From Candidatus Aerophobota bacterium (GTDB lineage Bacteria > Aerophobota > Aerophobia > Aerophobales > AE-B3A), in NCBI GenBank assembly GCA_030602105.1, contig JAUWAK010000027.1, positions 1 to 11,928 of the forward strand: a DNA stretch of 11,928 nucleotides. Direction: 5' to 3'. Position numbers and translations under genes: made by a program. A model generated the notes under the pieces. It did not search any database, was not told the DNA's origin, and saw nothing but the letters and a program-made list of their open reading frames with translations. This document shows positions 5,968 through 11,928 of the stretch, piece by piece (within the stretch, counting starts at the first letter, position 1; each line of letters starts with the position of its first letter).

Positions 5968-6621
5968 ATGAAAGGAAGCTCATCCCTTGTTCTGGGAATC
6001 GATGAAGCTGGCAGAGGACCGGTAATCGGGCCTCTGGTCATTTGCGGAGTGATGCTGAGGAAGTCAAGGCTTTATGAGCTTACTGCAAGGGGAGTAAAGG
6101 ATTCAAAACTTCTGAGTCCGTCTCAACGCCAAACTCTTAAGGGTGAGATCGAGAGCCTGGCGGAAGGCTTTGAGCTTATCATTATTTCCCCCTCGCAAAT
6201 AGATAGCTGCAACATGGGTGATTTAGAACTCAAAGGGATGGTAAAGTTAATCAAAAAATTTCTCCCCGACCAGGTGTTTGTGGATGCTCCAACCTCCAGG
6301 CCTGAGTTGTACGAGAGAAGAATAAGCTCACTCCTTTCTTCTAAGACGAGGGTGGAACTGGTGGTAGAAAACCGTGCCGACAGGACCTATCCTATTGTGG
6401 GAGCAGCCTCCATTTTGGCCAAGGTAGAAAGGGATAGAAGAGTTCATCTTTTGGAGAAAAAATATGGAGCTATGGGTTCTGGCTATCCTTCTGATCCAAG
6501 AACCATTGATTTCTTAAAAAGCTACTTTTACATCCATGGACAGTTCCCTGGTGTGGTGAGAAAGAAATGGAGGACCATACACAGATTAAAGCAAGGAGAA
6601 CTGCCGAAGAAAAGAAGCTGA
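5968..6621 (+). CDS. rnhB: Ribonuclease HII, archaeal-like type
   Basis: RNase HII cuts the RNA strand of RNA-DNA hybrids and starts removal of single ribonucleotides from DNA. The 217-residue product has the four metal ligands at Asp12 and Glu13 (GIDEAGRGPVIGPLV), Asp106 (VFVDAP) and Asp138 (RADRTYP). KDSKLLSP (44-51) and GAASILAKVERDR (145-157) are also typical. The C-terminal part reads GSGYPSDPRT (170-179) and later HGQFPGVVRKKW. This is the pattern I know from archaeal RNase HII, rather than the HGYGTKEH pattern usual in bacteria. The frame is open back to a TTG at 5902, but that TTG is part of the -35 box and lies upstream of the predicted transcription start, so the ATG at 5968 is chosen; its ribosome-binding site (TAGGA) is weak. 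It heads the rightward unit and is followed 29 bases later by lptC. Confidence 0.93.
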   Translation: MKGSSSLVLGIDEAGRGPVIGPLVICGVMLRKSRLYELTARGVKDSKLLSPSQRQTLKGEIESLAEGFELIIISPSQIDSCNMGDLELKGMVKLIKKFLPDQVFVDAPTSRPELYERRISSLLSSKTRVELVVENRADRTYPIVGAASILAKVERDRRVHLLEKKYGAMGSGYPSDPRTIDFLKSYFYIHGQFPGVVRKKWRTIHRLKQGELPKKRS

Positions 6622-6650
6622 AAAAGAGTAAAGAAGAGGTCTTCTGGAAA

Positions 6651-7187
6651 ATGGGCAAAGGGAAAACATTTTTTCTGGCGATTCTCATATTTGCTGTTCT
6701 TTCCCTTTTATCAGGCTGTGAGGAAAACAAGAGAGAGCCTTCAGCAAAAGAAAAAGAGGAACCTCTGCTTTTGGAAGCGCAGGGGGTAAGTTTAGTGGGA
6801 TACGACGAGGAAGGAAGGAAAAGCTGGGAGCTTCAGGCTGATTCTGGAAGGCAATTTGTCAACCGGATGATTCTCGCCCATGTTAAGGTCAAGCTTCTCG
6901 AGGAAGGCAAACTTGCCTCAGGAGGTGAAGCGAGCAAGGTGGTGGTGGACATTCGTACTTCGAATCTTCTTTTTGAAGGGAAAGTTAAACTTATTTCCTA
7001 TGTTCACGAAGCCGAACTCTTCACTTCTAATCTGGAATGGATAGCTTCGGAGAAGAAGCTGCGTACAGAGGAGAAGGTTATTTTTGAAAGAGGAGATCTT
7101 ATAACAGAAGGTTGGGGCCTGATAGCCGATCCTGAGTTAGGTCAGATAGAGATTAAGAGAGAAGTGGTTACCAGGCTGAGGTTCTGA
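6651..7187 (+). CDS. lptC: LPS export protein LptC, predicted lipoprotein
   Basis: LptC takes lipopolysaccharide from the inner-membrane LptBFG complex and passes it to LptA across the periplasm. The 178-residue product has a short positive start (MGKGK), a hydrophobic segment, and a lipobox LSGC with Cys23, so it should be lipid-anchored; classical LptC instead keeps a membrane helix. Glu follows Cys at +2 and +3. After a charged linker the beta-jellyroll region carries the LptC-like pattern SLVGYDEEGRKSWELQADSG, then repeating strands such as NLLFEGKVKLIS and ELFTSNLEWIASEKKLRTEEKV and WGLIADPELGQIEI. The identification rests on this pattern and on lptA and lptB next door. The frame is also open from an ATG at 6567 within rnhB, but that puts 28 charged residues before the signal sequence, so 6651 is preferred, with AAGAGG 11 nt upstream. 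Sequence divergence in this family is high. Confidence 0.85.
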   Translation: MGKGKTFFLAILIFAVLSLLSGCEENKREPSAKEKEEPLLLEAQGVSLVGYDEEGRKSWELQADSGRQFVNRMILAHVKVKLLEEGKLASGGEASKVVVDIRTSNLLFEGKVKLISYVHEAELFTSNLEWIASEKKLRTEEKVIFERGDLITEGWGLIADPELGQIEIKREVVTRLRF

Positions 7188-7254
7188 AGTACATGTGCTG
7201 TCGGAAGAGGTCCTGGGAAATTTGCTTGTGAAATCGAGATGAAGGAGAGAGATA

Positions 7255-7758
7255 ATGAGGAGGACTGTTAGCTGGATCGGAGGAGTTGCCGTTTTGATGA
7301 TTTTATTCTCCGGATGGGTATTTGCCCAAGAACCCCAAGAGCAGATGGTGGTTACATCCCGGCATCAGAAAGTAGATTATGTCAACAGGATTTTTGTCTA
7401 CAGCGGCGAGGTGAAGTTGGACTGGAAAGACGTGGTAGTGGAAGCGGAGGAGGTATCAGTATATATAACAGAGGAGAACACGCTGATAAAACTTGTGGCC
7501 AAGGGCAAAGTAACGATAATCGAAAAGGAGACAAAAACAAAGACTTCCGGTGAACTGGCTACCTACAGCGCTGAGGATGATAAAATGGTCATAGAGGGCA
7601 ACGCTCAATATGAAGACGAACTTGGCAATACTATCCTGGCGGACAGAATAGTCCTGTGGAGGGAAGAGAAAAAAATGGAAGCAACAGGATCCCCGGTAAT
7701 AGCCACTTATTTTTTGGAAGAGGTGCAGGTTGATTCTTCGAGTGGAAAATCTGACTAA
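7255..7758 (+). CDS. lptA: LPS transport periplasmic protein LptA (OstA-like)
   Basis: LptA forms the periplasmic bridge that carries lipopolysaccharide between LptC and LptD. The 167-residue product starts with a clear signal peptide (MRR, then a hydrophobic core to VFA) with likely cleavage after Ala24. The mature part is one OstA/LptA domain of short repeating beta strands: NRIFVYSGEVKLDWKDVVVEAEEV (about 44-67), KLVAKGKVTI, GELATYSAEDDKMVIEGNAQ and ILADRIVLWREEKKMEATG. This is the usual alternation of 'bad or good to have', 'written out as a variable' strands seen in the family's jellyroll. GGAGAG 6 nt before the ATG supports the start. The gene ends inside the beginning of lptB (29-base overlap), so the two are probably translationally coupled. 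A 67-base gap separates it from lptC, with no clear promoter. Confidence 0.92.
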   Translation: MRRTVSWIGGVAVLMILFSGWVFAQEPQEQMVVTSRHQKVDYVNRIFVYSGEVKLDWKDVVVEAEEVSVYITEENTLIKLVAKGKVTIIEKETKTKTSGELATYSAEDDKMVIEGNAQYEDELGNTILADRIVLWREEKKMEATGSPVIATYFLEEVQVDSSSGKSD

Positions 7759-8449
7759 GGAATACCAAAGGTCCCCGGTTGTAGATAGACTCTCCCTCGA
7801 GGTGAAACAGGGAGAGGTGGTGGGTCTTTTGGGACCCAATGGAGCTGGCAAGACTACCACCTTTCATATGATGGCGGGCCTGGTCAAACCTACTCAGGGA
7901 AGGATTTTCCTTGGAGATGAGGAAATCACGCATTTGCCTACTTACAGGAGAGCAAGAAAGGGCATTGCTTATCTTCCCCAGAACCCATCGGTCTTCCAGG
8001 GACTCGTCGTCAAAGAGAATCTCCTGGCAATCCTGGAGACCCTGGATCTCTCAGTGGGAGAACAGGAAGAGAAGGCCAAACTGCTTCTCTCAGAGCTGGG
8101 AGTTACTCATTTAAAGGATCAAAAGGCTTATCTTCTCTCGGGAGGAGAAAGGCGGAGAGTGGAGATAGCCAGAGCTCTGACTACCAATCCTTCTTTTATG
8201 TTGCTTGATGAACCCTTTGCCGGGATAGATCCCATAACTGTCTCCGACTTGCAAACCATAATCTTTGATTTGAAAAACAAAGGCATAGGAATTCTTGTTA
8301 CCGATCATAATGTGAGGGAAACTCTCGAGATTACTGATTTTTCCTATATTATGCATCAGGGCAAGATTCTCATCGCCGGGAAAAGAGATGAACTCACCCA
8401 AAATGAGGAGGCCAGGAGGATATTTCTGGGCGAAAATTTCAAGCTGTGA
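7730..8449 (+). CDS. lptB: LPS export ABC transporter ATP-binding protein LptB
   Basis: LptB is the cytoplasmic ATPase that powers lipopolysaccharide extraction by LptFG. The 239-residue product matches the family length and has all ABC motifs: Walker A GPNGAGKT (35-42), Q-loop Gln84 in YLPQ, signature LSGGERRR (136-143), Walker B FMLLDEPFAGIDP (156-168) and H-loop His193 in TDHN. The LptB-specific pattern YLPQNPSVFQGLVVKENLLAIL is present, and its place beside lptC, lptA and lptD supports LptB over the similar amino-acid importer ATPases. The start is a TTG at 7730 with GAGGTG 4 nt upstream, inside the end of lptA. The partner permeases LptF and LptG are not in the window. Confidence 0.96.
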   Translation: MILRVENLTKEYQRSPVVDRLSLEVKQGEVVGLLGPNGAGKTTTFHMMAGLVKPTQGRIFLGDEEITHLPTYRRARKGIAYLPQNPSVFQGLVVKENLLAILETLDLSVGEQEEKAKLLLSELGVTHLKDQKAYLLSGGERRRVEIARALTTNPSFMLLDEPFAGIDPITVSDLQTIIFDLKNKGIGILVTDHNVRETLEITDFSYIMHQGKILIAGKRDELTQNEEARRIFLGENFKL

Positions 8450-8450
8450 G

Positions 8451-10430
8451 GTGCTCAGAAAAGCTTTTCCCCGCCTTTCCCCGGGAATAGTGATGATTAT
8501 CTTATTCCTGGTCCTGCCTTGTTTTGCCTTCTCCGAGACTCCCCGTCTCAACCTTCAGGCAAATCACTTTCGCTCGGTTAAGTCTCCTCCTTCTGTGATT
8601 GGTTGGGGAGAGGCGGTTCTCGAATACAAAGACATACAGATTAAGGCCGAAAAGATAGAATTGAATTTGGAAAGTCTCCATGTTGTGGCTGAGGGGGATG
8701 TGAGGCTTAAGATGAAAAAGCGAGAAGTGAAAGCTCGGAGTTTTGAATACAATTTGGGGAGCGAAGAAGGGGTAATTTTCTCACCGGAAGGAAGTGAAGG
8801 ATCTTTTTTCTATAAGGCAGAGAAGGCTTATCTTTACCCAGAGCGTATAGAACTTAAAGGTGCTTCTTTTACTAGCTGTGACCTTCCTAATCGTCACTAT
8901 CATGTTAGGGCCAAGCAGGTTAAAATATACCCCGAGGAAGAGATTATCGCGAGAAGTGTGACCTTTTATCTGGGGAATGTTCCTTTCTACTGGACCCCCT
9001 TCGTTATAAGGCGCTTCAGGGAAGAGAATCAAATCTTGTTTCCCTCAGTGGGATACAGCAGCTTTGCCGGCTGGTACGCCAAGACGGGGTACTATTTCTA
9101 TGCCTCGTCCGACTTTCAGACTACCTTTCACCTCGATTACATGCAGAAGAGGGGGTGGGCAGAGGGGCTAGATGTTTTCTACCATCTCAAGGGTGGTAGG
9201 GGAAGCATTGAGAGTTACCGGATCAGGGAAAAGGATACTTCCCAGCTCAGATGGAGAGCAAAACTACAGCATTACCAAGCTCTCTCTGAATCCGTCAATC
9301 TCAAATTACGTCTTGACCGACTCAGTGATGAAGCATTTTCTGAGGATTATTTTGATGAGGCGTATGGGACTTCCTTTGTGGCTTTGGACAAGCGTGGTTC
9401 AAACTATAGTCTTCGTTTCTTGGTTGAAGCTAAGTCTAATCCTTTTCCTGATGGTTTCGTGGAGCGCCTTCCCGAGATTAGTTTCTATTATACACCTCAC
9501 AGAATAGCAAAAACACCTGTTTATATACAACAGGCAGCAGAAGTTACCAATTTCAGAAGAGAGAAGGAGAATTTCTTACGGACTGATGTAGCCTCAGAGC
9601 TTTCCTATCCTTTCACAGCCTTTAGTTATTTTCAAGTAAGACCCAAATTGGGATATCACTTCTTCTCCTATCGGTGGGGAAACGATGGAAAGATTCGGGG
9701 AATACCCTATCAGGAACTGGAGCTCACTACGGTCCTCCAGGCCCGTCTGGGAAGGCTCAGTCACAAGTTTCGGCCTATCTTGAAATATTACCACTCTTCA
9801 GGAGCTGGAGATAACGAGGGTTATCCCGGATGGGTGAGAGAGATAATCGAGGAAAAGGAAGACAAGTATCCGGAAGGTTTGATAAAGATCATACTTGAAA
9901 ATTCTTTTCATCATGAAAAGTATGGAGGCGCTAGTGCTAATATAAGTTCTTGGTACTACCTGAAGGAGGAGGAGTTTTCTCCTATCGAAGGAAAATTTCG
10001 CTTCACCCCGCCCCTGCCCCATCTGAGCTATATTGACCTTTACCTTCTTTATCATCCCTACCAGGAGAAGTACAAAGTAATAAGAGGTACAGTAGGTCTG
10101 AAGGATAAGAATTGGAATCTTAGCCTGGGAGCAACAAAAAATATTGAGGAAGGGAAGTTGGATTTTATCACTCAGGGGCAGGTGAGATTGGGAGACAGGT
10201 GGAGACTTTCTGGATATTACAGCTATGATTTAGAGAATGAGGAAATTCGGGAAGAAAAATTCTCTTTATGGCGAGATCTACACTGTCTCGCCACCCAACT
10301 GTCTATGAAGGTCTATCCTGAGAAAGAGTACTGGATCATGTTTTATATTAAAGCTTTTCCCGAAGCATGGATCAAGTTCTATACCGAATCTTTTCCTCAG
10401 ATTGGTGAACTAGAATATCCTGGTCTTTAG
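8451..10430 (+). CDS. lptD: LPS assembly outer-membrane protein LptD
   Basis: LptD is the outer-membrane beta-barrel that inserts lipopolysaccharide into the cell surface. From the GTG at 8451 the product has 659 residues, with a signal peptide (VLRKAFPRL, hydrophobic core, likely cut after AFS). An OstA/LptA-like periplasmic domain follows (about 30-140, e.g. AEKIELNLESLHVVAEGDVRL split over two strands). Then come the LptD linker SCDLPNRHYHVRAKQVKIYP and LGNVPFYWTPF, and a long barrel rich in aromatic alternating strands. The ending resembles the family's RDLHC block and stops in a short tail. Only two cysteines remain after the signal peptide (143 and 612). The start is uncertain: the frame is open from an ATG at 8388 (680 residues, overlapping lptB by 62 bases, with GGGAAAAGAG before it). 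8451 is preferred because it follows the lptB stop and gives a normal signal peptide. Confidence 0.9.
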   Translation: MLRKAFPRLSPGIVMIILFLVLPCFAFSETPRLNLQANHFRSVKSPPSVIGWGEAVLEYKDIQIKAEKIELNLESLHVVAEGDVRLKMKKREVKARSFEYNLGSEEGVIFSPEGSEGSFFYKAEKAYLYPERIELKGASFTSCDLPNRHYHVRAKQVKIYPEEEIIARSVTFYLGNVPFYWTPFVIRRFREENQILFPSVGYSSFAGWYAKTGYYFYASSDFQTTFHLDYMQKRGWAEGLDVFYHLKGGRGSIESYRIREKDTSQLRWRAKLQHYQALSESVNLKLRLDRLSDEAFSEDYFDEAYGTSFVALDKRGSNYSLRFLVEAKSNPFPDGFVERLPEISFYYTPHRIAKTPVYIQQAAEVTNFRREKENFLRTDVASELSYPFTAFSYFQVRPKLGYHFFSYRWGNDGKIRGIPYQELELTTVLQARLGRLSHKFRPILKYYHSSGAGDNEGYPGWVREIIEEKEDKYPEGLIKIILENSFHHEKYGGASANISSWYYLKEEEFSPIEGKFRFTPPLPHLSYIDLYLLYHPYQEKYKVIRGTVGLKDKNWNLSLGATKNIEEGKLDFITQGQVRLGDRWRLSGYYSYDLENEEIREEKFSLWRDLHCLATQLSMKVYPEKEYWIMFYIKAFPEAWIKFYTESFPQIGELEYPGL

Positions 10431-10455
10431 TCTACTTTTCTTCAAGGAGCAAAGA

Positions 10456-11727
10456 ATGAAGGTTTTGGTAATAGGAAGCGGAGGAAGAGAACACGCTTTG
10501 TGCTGTAAATTAAGCCAGAGCCGTATTTTGGAAAAACTCTACGCTGTTCCTGGAAACGCGGGTATAGCGAGGATAGCTGAGTGCATTTCTCTAGACTACG
10601 AGAGGAATTTTTCCTCCCTGGCCGACTTCGTCCGTAAAGAAAGGATTGACTTCACTATTGTGGGACCAGAGGTGCCCCTGGTCAATGGAATAGTGGATTA
10701 TTTCGAAAAAAGAGGTCTGTTTGTCTTTGGCCCTTGTAAAAAGGCTGCCTGTCTAGAGGGAAGCAAAGTATTCGCCAAAAGGTTTATGAAAAAATACGGT
10801 ATTCCCACTGCCGACTTCCAGGTCTTTTCTGATTCAGAAAAAGCGGTAGAGTACATAGAAAAAAAAGAGAAATCAGTGGTGGTGAAGGCTGACGGACTGG
10901 CAGGTGGCAAGGGAGCCCTGGTAACCAGCAGCAAACAGGAAGCTGTGGATGCGGTGAAATTAATCATGGAGAAAAGAGCCTTTGGGAATTCTGGTAAGAG
11001 TGTGGTGATAGAAGATAGGCTTTCGGGTAGAGAAATCTCTTTTTTCGCTATCACTGATGGGAAGAGCGTTAAGCCTCTGGTTTCATCTCAGGATCATAAA
11101 GCCATCTACGATGGTGACAGAGGTCCAAATACAGGAGGCATGGGAGCGTACTCTCCTGCCCCCATTCATCCATCTCTGTATAAGAAGATTATGCGAAGAA
11201 TAGTACTTCCCACCTTAAACGGGATGGAGAAGGAAAAGAGAACCTATCGGGGAGTGCTCTATGTCGGGCTGATGATTGAAGATGAGCAGCCAAAGGTTTT
11301 GGAATTTAATGTCCGATTTGGGGACCCGGAGACCCAGGTGACCTTCCCTCGCCTAAGAAATGACCTGCTAGAGGTTTTGTTCGCTGTCCAAGGAGGGACT
11401 CTCGATCGGATAAATCTTGAGTGGTTCTCTCGTGCAGCTGTTTGTGTGGTCCTCGCTTCTGGCGGTTATCCAGACAAATATGAGACAGGCAAACAGATCA
11501 AGGGGTTGGAGAATCTGGCTGGAGTGAAAGGGATATTCCCTTTTTGTGCCGGAGTGAGGAAAGAAGGGGATCGGCTACTCACCGATGGAGGTAGAGTCCT
11601 GGGAATAGCGGCTACAGGCAAGAATTTGAGGAGGGCCATCCGGAAAGCTTACCAGGTAGCGGAAAAAATCCAGTTTGAGGGATTATACTATCGTACAGAC
11701 ATTGGGTTCAAAGGTTTGAGGCCCTAG
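10456..11727 (+). CDS. purD: Phosphoribosylamine-glycine ligase PurD (GAR synthetase)
   Basis: PurD joins glycine to phosphoribosylamine using ATP, the second step of purine synthesis in the cytoplasm. The 423-residue product has the normal length. The N-terminal domain starts MKVLVIGSGGREHAL and carries VGPEVPLVNGIVD (69-81). The ATP-grasp domain shows VVVKADGLAGGKGALV (141-156), SSQDHKAIYDGDRGPNTGGMGAYSPAP (split around 210-236) and the metal-binding EFNVRFGDPETQ (283-294). The C-terminal domain has VVLASGGYPDKYETGK, typical of the family. The start is clear, with AAGGAG 7 nt before the ATG and 25 bases after lptD. It is the last gene of the rightward row and is not related in function to LPS export, so co-transcription is probably incidental. 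Confidence 0.98.
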   Translation: MKVLVIGSGGREHALCCKLSQSRILEKLYAVPGNAGIARIAECISLDYERNFSSLADFVRKERIDFTIVGPEVPLVNGIVDYFEKRGLFVFGPCKKAACLEGSKVFAKRFMKKYGIPTADFQVFSDSEKAVEYIEKKEKSVVVKADGLAGGKGALVTSSKQEAVDAVKLIMEKRAFGNSGKSVVIEDRLSGREISFFAITDGKSVKPLVSSQDHKAIYDGDRGPNTGGMGAYSPAPIHPSLYKKIMRRIVLPTLNGMEKEKRTYRGVLYVGLMIEDEQPKVLEFNVRFGDPETQVTFPRLRNDLLEVLFAVQGGTLDRINLEWFSRAAVCVVLASGGYPDKYETGKQIKGLENLAGVKGIFPFCAGVRKEGDRLLTDGGRVLGIAATGKNLRRAIRKAYQVAEKIQFEGLYYRTDIGFKGLRP

Positions 11728-11928
11728 GACCCCGCCCGGCTTATTTGATGTGTTCTCTTGGGTAGCATCAGGAAACTATCAGCATTGAGGAGATTTATAG
11801 GCGCATTGAGCGCAGAAATAGCCCTCAAGTCTTTGCCCAAAACCGGAAGAGGAGCAGGGTAATTCGAAGCCAATATACGATAGTGGAAGGGAAAAGTCCC
11901 AGGTTCTCTTGACAAAGGACATCTAATT
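11728..11928. other. Noncoding or unrecognised tail after purD
   Basis: I see no recognisable gene here. Reading frames are short: the longest on the minus strand is 63 codons (11724-11915) and overlaps the end of purD, without a convincing ribosome-binding site. A weak hairpin GCGC-ATTGA-GCGC occurs near 11803-11815, without a T-run, so no purD terminator is evident. TTGACA at 11909-11914 could be the -35 box of a rightward promoter whose -10 box would fall beyond the window. Confidence 0.4.

Noticed and set aside
8111..8551. Minus-strand reading frame of 146 codons
   Set aside because: It is antisense to the ABC signature and Walker B region of lptB and to the start of lptD.
10698..11054. 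Minus-strand reading frame of 118 codons
   Set aside because: It is antisense to purD, with low-complexity serine and leucine content.
1..11928. tRNA, rRNA, CRISPR arrays, insertion sequences, prophage or defence genes
   Set aside because: I saw no repeats with regular spacing, no transposase-like frame and no RNA gene signature. Nearly all the sequence is explained by housekeeping genes.

Overview
The window is an ordinary housekeeping stretch of a diderm (Gram-negative type) bacterium. No mobile element, tRNA, rRNA or CRISPR array was seen. A contiguous set of lipopolysaccharide (LPS) export genes (lptC, lptA, lptB, lptD) shows an outer membrane. Gene spacing is tight, TTG and GTG starts are frequent, and base composition is moderate. 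A DUF4416 gene, a stand-alone TGS-domain GTPase and an archaeal-looking RNase HII would fit an uncultured deep-branching diderm phylum better than a well-studied proteobacterium. That placement is inference only.

Left half (1-5900, all minus strand). Transcription runs leftward from a promoter at 5873-5900 through pyrK (electron-transfer subunit of dihydroorotate dehydrogenase B), a 220-base spacer that may hold a small gene, a TGS/OBG-type GTPase, pyrD (the catalytic partner of PyrK), a DUF4416 gene, argC, and argJ, which is cut by the window edge. The genes look like one transcription unit combining pyrimidine and arginine synthesis. Both pathways draw on carbamoyl phosphate, which may explain the pairing.

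Middle (5756-5967). Two sigma70-like promoters stand back to back with their -35 boxes one base apart. The leftward one drives the pyr-arg unit and makes a leader of about 110 nt with a possible 9-codon mini-ORF followed by a small hairpin. The rightward one drives rnhB.

Right half (5968-11727, all plus strand). rnhB, lptC, lptA, lptB, lptD and purD follow in order. The four Lpt proteins cover the ATPase (LptB), the periplasmic bridge (LptC as a predicted lipoprotein, and LptA) and the outer-membrane translocon (LptD). LptF, LptG and LptE are not in view. purD catalyses the second step of purine synthesis. No convincing terminator was found between these genes.

The last 200 bases carry no recognisable gene, only a possible -35 box at the edge. 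I saw no clearly undescribed system. The points most worth a second look are the archaeal-type RNase HII, the back-to-back promoters with the pyrK leader, the GTPase and possible small gene lying between pyrK and pyrD, and a hairpin that hides the argC ribosome-binding site.
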